Positions 1 through 9,531 of a stretch of DNA of 48,476 bases are shown here, in pieces. Origin of the DNA: JAISGQ01 sp964500965 (GTDB lineage: Bacteria; Bacillota; Clostridia; Oscillospirales; Acutalibacteraceae). Location: positions 1 to 48,476 of the forward strand of contig CAZCQZ010000012.1 in the NCBI GenBank assembly GCA_964500965.1, given 5' to 3'. The first letter of the stretch is position 1; every line of letters begins with the position of its first letter. A program made the position numbers and the translations under genes. The notes under the pieces were generated by a model. It was not told the DNA's origin. It did not search any database and was given only the letters and a program-made list of their open reading frames with translations.

Positions 1-1441
1 GGCAGGTGGTATTGACCCATTCGGTGATGTTTGCAAGGGGAGATTCGCCGTTATCAGTAGGCTCATAGGACTCAACATCGGGAAGCTTCAACGGAAGCTG
101 TTCTTCGGGGATAGGTACCCATTCATTGCAATGGTCACACCATACCAGAGGAATCGGCTCACCCCAATAACGCTGACGTGAGAATACCCAGTCACGAAGC
201 TTGAAGTTTACCTTTGCCTCACCGAGCTTTTCCTTTGTAAGGAACTCGGTAATCTTAACCTTGGCTTCTTCTACGGAAAGACCGTCAAGGAAGCCGCTGT
301 TTACCATGATACCTGTTTCACAATCGGTAAACGCTTCCTTTTCAACATCTCCGCCCTTGACGACCTCGATAATGGGGAGATTGAATTTCTTTGCAAATTC
401 CCAGTCACGTGTATCGTGAGCCGGAACTGCCATTATTGCACCTGTTCCGTAAGAGACAAGAACGTAATCGGAAATAAATACAGGTATTTCTTTGCCGTTA
501 ACGGGGTTTATTGCTTTTATTCCCAACAGCTCAACACCGGTCTTTTCCTTTGCCATTTCGGTACGCTCAAAATCGGACTTTCTTGCCGCCGCTGCCTGAT
601 ACTCACGAATTGCTTCCATATTGGCAAGGTTATCGGACACCTTGTCAATTAAGGGGTGTTCCGGCGAAATAACCATATAGGTAGCACCGAAAAGGGTGTC
701 GGGACGAGTGGTATAAACTCTGAGTGTTTCTCCGAGAGTGGTTTTAAAATCTACCTCTGCACCGCTTGAACGACCAATCCAGTTTCTCTGCTGGAGCTTT
801 ACCCTCTCTATGTAATCAAGTCCGTCAAGGTCATCAAGCAACCTCTGAGCGTAAGCGGTGATTTTCAGCATCCACTGGCTCTTTACCTTTCTGATTACCT
901 CACTGCCGCAACGCTCGCATACGCCGTTTACGACCTCCTCGTTTGCAAGCACGCACTTACAGGAGGTACACCAGTTTACTGCCATTTCCTTTTTATATGC
1001 AAGCCCTTTCTTAAAGAGCTGGAGGAAAATCCACTGAGTCCATTTGAAATATGACGGGTCTGTGGTGTTGATTTCTCTATCCCAGTCAAAGGACAAGCCC
1101 AGCATACGGAGCTGGCTTTTAAAACGCTTTACGTTGTTTTCGGTAACGATTGAGGGGTGGATATGATTTTTGATAGCGTAATTTTCGGTCGGAAGTCCGA
1201 ATGCGTCCCAACCCATGGGAAACAGGACATTGTAGCCCTCCATTCTGCGCTTTCTCGCAACAATATCCATTGCGGTGTATGGTCTGGGGTGTCCAACATG
1301 AAGTCCTGCACCGGAGGGATAGGGAAATTCAACAAGTGCGTAAAACTTGGGTTTTTTATAATCATTCGGCGCACAGAAGGTCTTCTTTTCCTCCCAAATG
1401 TCCTGCCATTTTGATTCAATGGCTTTAAAATCGTATTTCAT
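1..1441 (-). CDS. leuS: Leucyl-tRNA synthetase, N-terminal part (runs off the left edge)
   Basis: Class I aminoacyl-tRNA synthetase that charges tRNA-Leu in the cytoplasm. The reverse strand reads from an ATG at 1439-1441 with no stop to the window edge, giving about 480 residues of a protein usually near 800. The N-terminus starts MKYDFKAIESKWQ, and the class I HIGH signature appears as HVGHP after a PYPSGAGL segment. A zinc-ribbon-like block with paired cysteines (CTSCKC then CERCGS) follows, then the editing (CP1) domain with TTRPDTLFGATY. The KMSKS loop and anticodon-binding domain lie outside the window. It sits 19 bp downstream of rsfS and is probably the distal gene of this operon. Identification is secure; only its completeness cannot be judged. 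Confidence 0.97.
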   Translation of the reverse strand, partial: MKYDFKAIESKWQDIWEEKKTFCAPNDYKKPKFYALVEFPYPSGAGLHVGHPRPYTAMDIVARKRRMEGYNVLFPMGWDAFGLPTENYAIKNHIHPSIVTENNVKRFKSQLRMLGLSFDWDREINTTDPSYFKWTQWIFLQLFKKGLAYKKEMAVNWCTSCKCVLANEEVVNGVCERCGSEVIRKVKSQWMLKITAYAQRLLDDLDGLDYIERVKLQQRNWIGRSSGAEVDFKTTLGETLRVYTTRPDTLFGATYMVISPEHPLIDKVSDNLANMEAIREYQAAAARKSDFERTEMAKEKTGVELLGIKAINPVNGKEIPVFISDYVLVSYGTGAIMAVPAHDTRDWEFAKKFNLPIIEVVKGGDVEKEAFTDCETGIMVNSGFLDGLSVEEAKVKITEFLTKEKLGEAKVNFKLRDWVFSRQRYWGEPIPLVWCDHCNEWVPIPEEQLPLKLPDVESYEPTDNGESPLANITEWVNTTC

Positions 1442-1460
1442 ATATTGTCAACTCCTAAGC

Positions 1461-1832
1461 TTAGTTTTCCGGTGTGTATGCATAAAGTGACGGGTCCAGC
1501 CTTTCTCCGTCAAGCCAAAGTCTTTCCAAATCGTAATATTCCCGTGCTTCCGGGTCAAACACGTGTACGATAACGCTGTAATAATCAAGCACTATCCACG
1601 AACGTGTGGTATGCCCTTCGACGTGACCGGGGGTTATACCCTCCTGCTTGAGCTTAAATTCCACCTCATCGGCAAAGCTCTTTACCTGCGTGGAGCTGTT
1701 ACCGGTGACAATCACAAAATAATCAGCCAGTGTTGTTACGTCCTCAACCCTGATAACCGCTAAGTCCTGCGACTTTTTCGCATCTAATATATTTGCGATT
1801 TTCAGCGCAAGCTCTCTTGATTCAATGCTCAT
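1461..1832 (-). CDS. rsfS: Ribosomal silencing factor RsfS
   Basis: Binds uL14 on the large ribosomal subunit and blocks subunit joining under nutrient limitation (family knowledge). The 123-residue product carries the family hallmarks: DYFVIVTGNSS, a QVKSFADEV helix, WIVLDYYSVIVHVFD, and a C-terminal YYDLERLW segment. The reading frame stays open 59 codons further upstream, but the ATG at 1830-1832 is preferred: it has a GGGAGG ribosome site just before it, and the extra residues look like intergenic translation. It lies 58 bp after yqeK and 19 bp before leuS, in the yqeK-rsfS order common in Firmicutes. Confidence 0.95.
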   Translation of the reverse strand: MSIESRELALKIANILDAKKSQDLAVIRVEDVTTLADYFVIVTGNSSTQVKSFADEVEFKLKQEGITPGHVEGHTTRSWIVLDYYSVIVHVFDPEAREYYDLERLWLDGERLDPSLYAYTPEN

Positions 1833-1890
1833 GTTTTTTCCTCCCTGTGCACTTGATGCACAAATGTCTGTTTCTATTATATATCCCTTG

Positions 1891-2463
1891 TCAAGTGTCG
1901 TTTCGTGAAAACTCCCTGTAGGCGGCATAGGTATCCGGGTGGACTGTGCGCCCCTGCTTTTCCAAATCGCGTATTGTATATTCAAAAGCGTAGCGCAAGG
2001 CTTCTTCAAGGCTTTTATCCGCCTTTTTTCTCATGACGTCAACGTCCTTATAATCACGGTCGGCACTTGTGAAATCCGCCACGAATATAACCTGTTCAAG
2101 CAGGCTCATGCCGGCTCTGCCGGTCGTGTGATAACGTATGGCGTTAATTATATCTCCGTTTTGAATTTTTAACTGCTTTTCAGCATATGCCGCGCCGGAC
2201 ATTGCATGCCACAGCTTATGCGTATTGTTTTCAAGGTCGGTCGGCGTTTCTCTTTGGGCGATAATAAACTTGTGAGTTTCCTCATCGGTTTCCTTGGTTA
2301 TATCGTGAAGCAAGCCTGCTTCCTCTGCGGCATTTACGTCAGCACCGTATTTTTTTGCAAGGCGCACCGCTTCCTCGGCTACAGCCAGACAATGACGATA
2401 ACGTTTGTCGGACAACCTTGTTTGCAACAGACGTTTGTAAAACTCTCTTTTTTCATTATCCAT
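1891..2463 (-). CDS. yqeK: YqeK family HD-domain hydrolase (diadenosine tetraphosphatase type)
   Basis: A 190-residue HD-superfamily protein. The metal-binding HD pair is at H53-D54 in LLHDITKE, with an upstream conserved HCLAVAEEA helix and later HALSGAAYA-like (HAMSGAAYA) and IRYHTTG histidines, as in YqeK. Characterised YqeK proteins cleave Ap4A symmetrically to ADP. The gene starts 1 bp after the nadD stop, with a GAGGTGAG ribosome site, so the two are almost certainly co-transcribed; nadD-yqeK-rsfS is a widespread cluster. Nothing is unusual in length or motifs. Confidence 0.93.
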   Translation of the reverse strand: MDNEKREFYKRLLQTRLSDKRYRHCLAVAEEAVRLAKKYGADVNAAEEAGLLHDITKETDEETHKFIIAQRETPTDLENNTHKLWHAMSGAAYAEKQLKIQNGDIINAIRYHTTGRAGMSLLEQVIFVADFTSADRDYKDVDVMRKKADKSLEEALRYAFEYTIRDLEKQGRTVHPDTYAAYREFSRNDT

Positions 2464-2464
2464 A

Positions 2465-3076
2465 TCAGCTCACCTCACCCCTGTACAGTTGCTTTTCATA
2501 TATGAAATCTTTAACCGACTTTGTAACCAATCCGTCAATGGATTCTCCCGAACGCACTGCATTTCTGACATCGGTTGACGACACATCAATCGCCGGCAAG
2601 CTTACAACGACGCATTTGCAGCCGATTGATTCAAGTCTTTCCGCTTCCGATTCAAGCTCATCTGTTAAAACATCGTCACGCTGTACTGCCGCGAATGTTA
2701 CAAGCTTTTTCAAATCATCGAATCTGTACCACGTTTCAAGGGACATGAACATGTCCGCACCCATTATGAGATACAGCTCAATATCTTTCATTTGCTCAAG
2801 CAGCTCTGTAACGGTCAAAAAAGTATAACTTCTGCCCTCTCTGCGTATTTCAATATCGGATACGTTGGCTGTCAACCCAAAGTCCTTTACAGCCAGTTTG
2901 CACATTTCAATGCGGTATTCGGCTTTGGTCGCAGTTGCCGCTTTATGGGGCGGCGTTCCCGTGGGTATCATAAGTATCTCGTCCAATTCAAGCTTTTCTT
3001 TCATAGCTCTGCATAGATTCAGATGCCCTATGTGAATCGGGTCAAATGTGCCGCCGTAAATACCTACGCGCTTCAT
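2465..3076 (-). CDS. nadD: Nicotinate-nucleotide adenylyltransferase
   Basis: Transfers AMP from ATP to nicotinate mononucleotide in NAD biosynthesis. The 203-residue protein opens with the nucleotidyltransferase signature GGTFDPIHIGH (G8 to H18) and near the C-terminus has SSTDVRN, the family's ISSTxxR-type motif. PTGTPPHK in between is the usual nicotinate-site loop. The ATG at 3076 has GGGAG upstream. It is the first of the tight nadD-yqeK pair and follows yhbY by 15 bp. Confidence 0.96.
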   Translation of the reverse strand: MKRVGIYGGTFDPIHIGHLNLCRAMKEKLELDEILMIPTGTPPHKAATATKAEYRIEMCKLAVKDFGLTANVSDIEIRREGRSYTFLTVTELLEQMKDIELYLIMGADMFMSLETWYRFDDLKKLVTFAAVQRDDVLTDELESEAERLESIGCKCVVVSLPAIDVSSTDVRNAVRSGESIDGLVTKSVKDFIYEKQLYRGEVS

Positions 3077-3091
3077 GCTAACGCACTCCCT

Positions 3092-3397
3092 TTATTTTTT
3101 GCGTGCTTTCGGCAATTCGATAACAGGCTTTTCGTGATTTCTTCTGAACAGAATAAACTTTCTGCCTATTACCTGAACAACATCGGACTTTGTAATTTCC
3201 GCAAGCTCGTCCGCAGCTTCACGCGCTGTCAGCGGTGATGCCTCCAACGCCTGGCATTTTATAAGCTCACGTGCTGTCAGTGCATCGTTAGCCTGTTTTA
3301 CCAGCGTATCGACAATTCCGCCCTTGCCTACTGTAAGAATAACCTCGTAATCGTTTGCAAGCCCTCTGAGAAAGGCTCGCTGTTTGCTTGTTAACAT
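3092..3397 (-). CDS. yhbY: YhbY family ribosome-associated RNA-binding protein (CRM domain)
   Basis: A 101-residue single CRM-domain protein. It begins MLTSKQRAFLRGLAN and contains the GKGG loop (TVGKGGIVDTLV) and VVQVIGRKFILFR near the end, both typical of YhbY. Members associate with pre-50S particles. A GAGGTAT site precedes the ATG. It lies directly downstream of rdgB, two bases past its stop, and upstream of nadD, so translational coupling is likely. Confidence 0.93.
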   Translation of the reverse strand: MLTSKQRAFLRGLANDYEVILTVGKGGIVDTLVKQANDALTARELIKCQALEASPLTAREAADELAEITKSDVVQVIGRKFILFRRNHEKPVIELPKARKK

Positions 3398-3399
3398 TT

Positions 3400-4005
3400 T
3401 TATACCTCGTTTATTTTTAAATATTCTGAAAGCCCGGCAGAAAATTTACGCAGTGCGTTTCCTCTGTGGCTTATCTCGTCCTTTTCTTCATCTGAATACT
3501 CAGCAATACTTCTTCCGTCCTCACGCATGAACACCGGGTCATAGCCGAATCCTCCGTTGCCTGTGCGTTCGTAGCCTATAAAGCCGTTGCACTTGCCACT
3601 TGCGGTAACTTTATCTCCATTCGGAAAAACACAGCAAATGCTGCACACAAATGAAGCTCCTCTTTTTTCCTTTGCTATGTCGTGCATATCGGAAAGAAGC
3701 TTTTCGATATTGCGTTCGTCATTGCAAGGCTCGCCGGCGTAGCGCGCTGAATAAACTCCCGGCGCGCCGTCCAGAGCCTCCACGCACAAGCCCGAATCAT
3801 CTGCGATTGCAGGCAGCCCCGTATGCTCGCAAAAGGCTTTTGCTTTAATGAATGCGTTTTCTTCAAAAGTCGTACCGGTTTCCTCCGGGTCGATAGCTGT
3901 AAAGCCAAGTTCATTTACAGCGCGCAGCTCTACTCCAAGCGGTGACAGTATGCGCGAAAGCTCACTCAGCTTTTTCTTGTTATTAGTTGCCGCTACAAAA
4001 ATCAT
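3400..4005 (-). CDS. rdgB: XTP/dITP diphosphatase (RdgB/HAM1)
   Basis: House-cleaning pyrophosphatase that removes non-canonical purine triphosphates. The 201-residue protein starts MIFVAATNNKKKL, the family's phosphate-binding start, and has ADDSGLCVEAL, GAPGVYSARYAG, GFGYDPVF and SHRGNAL in family order. The open frame extends 24 codons further upstream, but those residues match nothing expected, and SHR...LRK spacing from the ATG at 4003-4005 gives normal length. The ribosome site is weak (GGGTGAT). It is packed between ftsY and yhbY. Confidence 0.95.
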   Translation of the reverse strand: MIFVAATNNKKKLSELSRILSPLGVELRAVNELGFTAIDPEETGTTFEENAFIKAKAFCEHTGLPAIADDSGLCVEALDGAPGVYSARYAGEPCNDERNIEKLLSDMHDIAKEKRGASFVCSICCVFPNGDKVTASGKCNGFIGYERTGNGGFGYDPVFMREDGRSIAEYSDEEKDEISHRGNALRKFSAGLSEYLKINEV

Positions 4006-4027
4006 TTTATCACCCGGATTGCAAATT

Positions 4028-4948
4028 TTATTCTTCGTTGGTTTCAAACAGAGCCTTTGCAAAATCGGCAGGAACAAAGGGCTGTAAATCGTCTATCTTT
4101 TCGCCTACGCCAATGTACTTTACCGGTACTCCCAGCTCCTCTTTAATGGCGATTACAACACCGCCCCTTGCGGTGCCGTCAAGCTTTGTGAGCACTATGC
4201 CGGTAATTCCGGCGGCGTTTTTAAATTCTCTTGCCTGATTTACCGCATTCTGTCCCGTGGTCGCGTCAAGCACCAAAAGTACCTCTTTTGATGCATCGGG
4301 CATTTCGCGCTCTATTATTCTGTTGATTTTTGCAAGCTCGTTCATAAGACCTATCTTATTGTGAAGCCTGCCGGCAGTATCAACGATAACGACATCGACA
4401 TTTCTCGCCTTTGCCGCGGCAATTGCATCATAAACCACTGCCGCAGGGTCTGCTCCCTCCGAATGCTTTACAATATCACAATCGGCGCGGTTTGTCCAGA
4501 TTTCAAGCTGTTCTATGGCTGCCGCACGGAATGTATCGGCGGCGGCAACAAGCACCTTTTTTCCGCTGCCACGAAGCTGGTTTGCCATTTTTCCTATAGT
4601 TGTGGTTTTTCCAACACCGTTAACTCCGATGACGAGAATTATTGACGGCTTTGTTTCAAGATTTAATTCCTGCTCGCCCTCCATCATCTCGGTTATCGTT
4701 TCGCAAAGCAGATTTTTAACATCTTCCGGCTCTTTTGTACCTGTCTGCTTTACCCGTTCTCTGAGCTCATCACAGATTTTAGCCGATGTCATTGCGCCGC
4801 AGTCGGCTGTTATCAGCATTTCCTCAAGCTCCTCGAAAAGCTCCTCGTCTATCTTCGTAAATCTTTTAAAGAACGAACCTATCTGCCCGAAAAAGCCAGT
4901 TGATTTGGTCTTTTTCAAGCCCTGTCTGATTTTGTCAAAAAATCCCAT
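4028..4948 (-). CDS. ftsY: Signal recognition particle receptor FtsY
   Basis: SRP-family GTPase that receives ribosome-nascent chain-SRP complexes at the membrane. It has 306 residues: a short N-terminal amphipathic start (MGFFDKIRQGLKK), then the helical N domain, then the G domain with P-loop GVNGVGKTTT (about 108-117), AADTFRAAA, DTAGR (190-194) and TKLDG (254-258). The long acidic A domain of E. coli FtsY is absent, as usual in Firmicutes. A GAGGAGA ribosome site precedes the ATG. It lies 15 bp downstream of smc, the usual neighbour. Confidence 0.97.
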   Translation of the reverse strand: MGFFDKIRQGLKKTKSTGFFGQIGSFFKRFTKIDEELFEELEEMLITADCGAMTSAKICDELRERVKQTGTKEPEDVKNLLCETITEMMEGEQELNLETKPSIILVIGVNGVGKTTTIGKMANQLRGSGKKVLVAAADTFRAAAIEQLEIWTNRADCDIVKHSEGADPAAVVYDAIAAAKARNVDVVIVDTAGRLHNKIGLMNELAKINRIIEREMPDASKEVLLVLDATTGQNAVNQAREFKNAAGITGIVLTKLDGTARGGVVIAIKEELGVPVKYIGVGEKIDDLQPFVPADFAKALFETNEE

Positions 4949-4963
4949 AGTTATCTCCTCACT

Positions 4964-7900
4964 TTATAATCCCAGTTTTTCCTCAATCTCGCTGACTTTC
5001 AGCTCAAGCAGCTTTGATTCGCCGTCCTTTTGCATCGTTACGCCGTACAGCGTTGAGCCTTTTTCCATCATTCCTCGTCTGTGAGTTATTGTTATAAACT
5101 GGGTTTTATCGCTCATTCTTACGATATAGTCGGCAATATTTATAATGTTGCTTTCATCAAGGGGAGCGTCTATCTCATCAAGAAAGACAAAGGGTGACGG
5201 CGTTACTTTCATTATGGAAAAATAGAGCGCCATTGCAATAATTGTCTTTTCTCCGTTTGAGAACGAAAGCATATTGTCAACAACCTTACCGGGCAATGCC
5301 ACATTCATATCTATGCCGCTTCCCAAAGGGTCTGTTTCGTCTGTCAGCTTTATTTCCGCAGAACCGCCGCCGAATAGCTGAGGACATATTTTTTCAAATG
5401 CCTTGCTAATCTCCGCAAACTTCTCCGTAAACATGTCTTTCATACTTGAAGTTAACTGTTCGATTAGCTTTTCAAGCTCCGCCTTTGATGTTTCGACATC
5501 TTCCATCTGAGTTTTAAAGGTAACATAATCATTATGCACCTTTATATACTCGTCTATGGCGTTAATATTAACCGGCTCAAGCTTTTTCATTGCCGCTCGC
5601 AGTTCATTAGCCTTCTTCTGCGCATTTTTTCGGTCTTCCACAGGCTCATACTTATCCTCTGCTTCGTGCAATGTCATCTCATACTCCGAAAAGAGCTTTG
5701 AAATGATATTGTCATATTCCGCCTGTTTATTCTGACGTTGAGTTTCGCACCGTCCAAGCTCTTTCATAACCGCCGCCTTGCTGTCACCAAGCTCGCCGGA
5801 AAGCTTTGTCTGCACGGTAATCTGCCCCTCGATTGACATGCGTTCCTGATTTACCGTACCGACAGAGGCGCGCATTTCTTCAGCCTGCCTGCGCATTGCC
5901 TCCGCGTTTTCAAGCTGCTGCTCCGCACTGCCTGAAAGCCGCAGTATCTCCTGCTCTTTTTCTTCGATTTCACGCTTAATATCCTCTCTCTGATTAGAGC
6001 GATTGCTTATGCGTAACCTTATTTCGGCAATTGAAGATTCGATTGCCTCACATTCCTTTTGCTCCGACATAAGCTTCATGCCGATGTCACCGAGCTGCTC
6101 GGTTAATGCATTTCGGCTATCCCTAAGCTCTCCCCGTTCGGCGGCGTTTCCGCTTATCTCGCTTTCAAGCTTCGTAGATTCATCGCTGAGTGAAGCAATT
6201 TTGCTCTCCTGCTCGGCAACAAATTCTCCGAGAGATTTTTCTCTCTGTTTTGCCGCTGTACGCTGAGATTCAATACTGGTTCTGTCTCTGTATGCACTTT
6301 CGAGCTGTTCGGAAATTATGCGCAGGCTTGTTTTGAAATCATTTAAATCCTGCTGTGCCGTTGCAAGCTCTCCCTGTGCACCCAAAAGTGCGGCTTCGTC
6401 TGAAGCAACCTTTGCCGCCAGCTCCTTTTGCACTGTCTTTGCCGCTTCCGCCTCTTTTTCAAGCTTTGCAACGGTGTTTTTCAGCGATTCAATTTCGCTT
6501 CTTCTTCCGAGTACGCCTGAGGTTTTGGCATTTACCGAGCCGCCGGTCATTGAGCCGCCGGCATTAAATACCTGACCGTCAAGAGTGACAATTTTGAATC
6601 TGTAGCCGAATTTTTTGGCTATGACATTGCCGGTGTTCATATCCTCGGCTATCACTATTCTGCCCAGAAGATTGTCTACGATATTTCTGTATTTGCTGTC
6701 GCAGTTTACAAGCTCACAGCCCAGACCGATAAAACCGTCGAAATTTTCAAGGCTCGGCTCATGGAGTTTGTTCGCTTTAATCGTTGTCAACGGCAAAAAA
6801 GTCGCACGTCCTGCATTTTCTCTTTTCAGGAAATTTATTGCCGCCTTTGCGCTGTCCTCATTATCAACAACTATATTTTGCAATCCTGCACCAAGTGCGA
6901 TTTCAATGGCAGTGGCATATTCGGATTCGACCTCAATAAGACGCGAAACCGGTCCGTGGATTCCGCGAAGCTGGCCCTTTGAACAGCTTTCAACTACCTT
7001 TTTGACACTGTATGCAAAGCCGCCCATGCTTTTTTCAAGGTCATCTATTATTTTAATTTTGCTTTGACACTCGGAAATGCTCTGCAAATGACTGTCTGTA
7101 ATCCTCTTTGCTTCTTCAAGCTTTGCTTTCTGCTTATCAAGCCTCAGCCTGTAGCCGCCGACTGTATTTGTAAGTGAGCTTATTTTATCCTCCGCCGCTT
7201 CTATTGCTTCTTCCGTTTGCTTTTTTTCGCTACTGAGACGTTCAACGGCTTTGGTATTTTCCGCTTCCGTATGAACAAAGGCATTTTGCCTTTCCTCAAG
7301 GTCGGCAAGCTGCTCCTTTGCTCCTGCCAGCCGAACACGAGCTTCGGACAATGCTATGGCAATTGTATTCTGTCTGGCATTAAGCTCCTCAAGCTGCTTT
7401 GAAAAGCCGCTGACCTTACTGCTCAGACTTTCAAGCTCCTCTTTTTTCTTTTCGCGAAGTGTTCCCAGCGAAATTATCTCAAGCCGCTTTGCATCAAGAA
7501 TTCTCTGCTTTTCCGCAATTTCTTCCTCCTGCTGCTCCTCGTCCTGGGAAAACGCGCTCAACTGACCCTCAAGCCGCGAAATATCCGCTTTCGCGTGTTC
7601 TATATCATTTTTGATGATAGCCGCTTCGTTCTCAGTACGGATTGCCTGCGCTTCGACCTCGGAGGCACTGCGAATAACTTCGTCTTTTTTTACGTTCAGG
7701 GCATTGCTCTGCTCCATGAGAGAAACAACCGCTTCCTCCGCCATGCGAATTTTTTCCTCAATCTCCCTTTGCTGATTTGAGTAGAGCGTTATATTGTAGT
7801 CAATATCTCTGAGCTCGCTGTTTGAAACCGCCAGCGTAGCAAGCCACAAGCCGACTTCAACCGCTTCCCTTTCCGCTCGAAGCTCAAGATATTTCTTTGC

Positions 7901-8533
7901 TTTTTCCGATTCCTTTTCAAGGGGACCGTCACGTTCCTCAAGGTCGGTCAGGCGCACTCTGAGATGAACAAGGTTATCTTCAGCCCTTGCCAGCTCACGC
8001 AACGCTTCCGCTCTGCTGTAGCGGTATTTTGAAATTCCCGATGCTTCTTCTATTATTGTTCGGCGCTCATCGCTTCGCGAATCAACCAAAGCCGCTATCT
8101 TATACTGTTCTATCATTGAATAGCCGCTTTTACCCAGTCCCGTATCAAGAAAAAGCTTTGTAATATCCTGCAATCTGACCGTTTCACCGTTTATTTTATA
8201 CTCGCTTTTTCCCGAACGGTAATAACGTCGCATAATCGACACATCGTCATTATTAACTTTAAGCTCCCTGTCGGAATTGTCAAAATTCAGTATTACCTCC
8301 GCAAGACCCTGCGCCTTGCGTTCGGTTGTTCCTTTGAAAATTACATCCTCCGTGGACTTTACGCGCAGCACTCTGGGTGACTGCTCGCCCAGCACCCACC
8401 TTACGGCATCGCTTATATTACTCTTTCCGCTTCCGTTAGGACCGACTATCGCGGTAACACCTTTTGAAAATTCGATGGTTATTTTATCGGGGAACGATTT
8501 AAAGCCCTGCATCTGCAATGATTTTAACTGCAC
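4964..8533 (-). CDS. smc: Chromosome partition protein SMC
   Basis: Chromosome-organising ATPase of the condensin type. The 1189-residue length fits the family. The N-terminal head has Walker A GPNGSGKS (31-38). Two long coiled coils flank a hinge at roughly 510-640, which contains GFIGLGCELV and a GGSMTGGSV-type glycine region. The C-terminal head has Walker B FVFLDE (1115-1120) and ITHRRGMME. The ABC signature, normally LSGGE, is FSNGE (1091-1095) here, which is unusual. The start overlaps the radical SAM stop by 10 bp. The start MQLKSLQMQGFKSF matches family starts better than the second Met. Confidence 0.96.
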   Translation of the reverse strand: MQLKSLQMQGFKSFPDKITIEFSKGVTAIVGPNGSGKSNISDAVRWVLGEQSPRVLRVKSTEDVIFKGTTERKAQGLAEVILNFDNSDRELKVNNDDVSIMRRYYRSGKSEYKINGETVRLQDITKLFLDTGLGKSGYSMIEQYKIAALVDSRSDERRTIIEEASGISKYRYSRAEALRELARAEDNLVHLRVRLTDLEERDGPLEKESEKAKKYLELRAEREAVEVGLWLATLAVSNSELRDIDYNITLYSNQQREIEEKIRMAEEAVVSLMEQSNALNVKKDEVIRSASEVEAQAIRTENEAAIIKNDIEHAKADISRLEGQLSAFSQDEEQQEEEIAEKQRILDAKRLEIISLGTLREKKKEELESLSSKVSGFSKQLEELNARQNTIAIALSEARVRLAGAKEQLADLEERQNAFVHTEAENTKAVERLSSEKKQTEEAIEAAEDKISSLTNTVGGYRLRLDKQKAKLEEAKRITDSHLQSISECQSKIKIIDDLEKSMGGFAYSVKKVVESCSKGQLRGIHGPVSRLIEVESEYATAIEIALGAGLQNIVVDNEDSAKAAINFLKRENAGRATFLPLTTIKANKLHEPSLENFDGFIGLGCELVNCDSKYRNIVDNLLGRIVIAEDMNTGNVIAKKFGYRFKIVTLDGQVFNAGGSMTGGSVNAKTSGVLGRRSEIESLKNTVAKLEKEAEAAKTVQKELAAKVASDEAALLGAQGELATAQQDLNDFKTSLRIISEQLESAYRDRTSIESQRTAAKQREKSLGEFVAEQESKIASLSDESTKLESEISGNAAERGELRDSRNALTEQLGDIGMKLMSEQKECEAIESSIAEIRLRISNRSNQREDIKREIEEKEQEILRLSGSAEQQLENAEAMRRQAEEMRASVGTVNQERMSIEGQITVQTKLSGELGDSKAAVMKELGRCETQRQNKQAEYDNIISKLFSEYEMTLHEAEDKYEPVEDRKNAQKKANELRAAMKKLEPVNINAIDEYIKVHNDYVTFKTQMEDVETSKAELEKLIEQLTSSMKDMFTEKFAEISKAFEKICPQLFGGGSAEIKLTDETDPLGSGIDMNVALPGKVVDNMLSFSNGEKTIIAMALYFSIMKVTPSPFVFLDEIDAPLDESNIINIADYIVRMSDKTQFITITHRRGMMEKGSTLYGVTMQKDGESKLLELKVSEIEEKLGL

Positions 8534-9531
8534 CTGTCCACCTCCTTCACAGCTCTTATTTCATATTCGCCCAAAGCCGCGTTTTCGCGTACCTTTATTA
8601 TATTTATGCCTTTTTCCGCCAAAGCGGAAATGTTACATTTCTTCTGACCTATCAGCTTTGAAGTCTCACCCTTTGATACTTCAACAGTATAGCTTCCTTT
8701 TTCAAGAAGCTCCATCACTTTTTTCAGATATATCCGATTTTCGCAAAGCTCCTTAAATGCCTGGTGATACGATCCTGCCACATATGCCGCTTCCACGCCT
8801 TTTGAGGAATGAAGTCCGAGCTTTATCACTTCAACATCGGCTTCTTTGAACATTAAAAGCAGCTTTGAACACAGCTCCACTGCGTCTTCAAGACTCTGCG
8901 CTCTGTACAGTCCGTTTTTGTAAAGAGACGCCAGAACGGTATTTTCCATAACTACAGTCGGATAAATCCGAACGGTGGCAGGCTCTAATGCTATCAGCTT
9001 TTTCGCTGTTTCCAACGTTCCTTTTTCGGTATCGCCGTACATACCGGTCATCATCTGAACACCAAGTTCAATGCCCTGAGCTTTGATTAGCCCGGCGGCA
9101 TTTACGGTGTCTGCGGCGGTATGTCCGCGGTGATTCATCATGAGGACGCCGTCGTTCATACTCTGGCAGCCAAGCTCAATCGCCGTACCGCCAAAGTCCT
9201 TATAAATTTTAAGTATTTCGTTGTCTATGGCATCGGGTCTGGTTGAGCAGCGTATTCCCGAAACTTTCCCTGCCTTTACATGTTTATACGCCGCTTTAAG
9301 CAGTGCAGTCATGTAATCACGGTCTATCGCCGTAAAGCTTCCTCCGAAAAAGGCTATTTGAGCATTTTTCAGATTTTCTCCCAGAGTTTTTTCCGCTGTC
9401 TCCACAGCTTCGTCAACTTCCTGCTCCGTTACCCTCACAGTCTGTCCGGATATTGCACACTGGTCACAGAATATGCAACGGTGCGGACAGCCCTGATGAG
9501 GTACGAACAGTGCTATATTTGCGTGTCTCAA
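8524..9531 (-). CDS. Elp3/YhcC-like radical SAM protein
   Basis: A 335-residue radical SAM protein. The cluster cysteines are C15, C19 and C22 in CPHRCIFC, followed by a TIM-barrel with FFGGSFTAI, RCSTRPDAI and ELGCQSMND, the pattern of the Elp3-N/oxygen-independent-coproporphyrinogen-oxidase-like subgroup often found between rnc and smc in Clostridia. It lacks the acetyltransferase domain of true Elp3. The substrate is unknown; a tRNA or translation role is only inferred from the neighbours. It starts with TTG, overlapping the rnc stop by four bases (TTGA). Confidence 0.88.
   Translation of the reverse strand: MRHANIALFVPHQGCPHRCIFCDQCAISGQTVRVTEQEVDEAVETAEKTLGENLKNAQIAFFGGSFTAIDRDYMTALLKAAYKHVKAGKVSGIRCSTRPDAIDNEILKIYKDFGGTAIELGCQSMNDGVLMMNHRGHTAADTVNAAGLIKAQGIELGVQMMTGMYGDTEKGTLETAKKLIALEPATVRIYPTVVMENTVLASLYKNGLYRAQSLEDAVELCSKLLLMFKEADVEVIKLGLHSSKGVEAAYVAGSYHQAFKELCENRIYLKKVMELLEKGSYTVEVSKGETSKLIGQKKCNISALAEKGINIIKVRENAALGEYEIRAVKEVDRCS

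Noticed and set aside
1833..2009. N-terminal extension of rsfS into the yqeK gene
   Set aside because: The ATG at 1832 has a good ribosome site and gives normal family length; the extra residues are out-of-frame yqeK.
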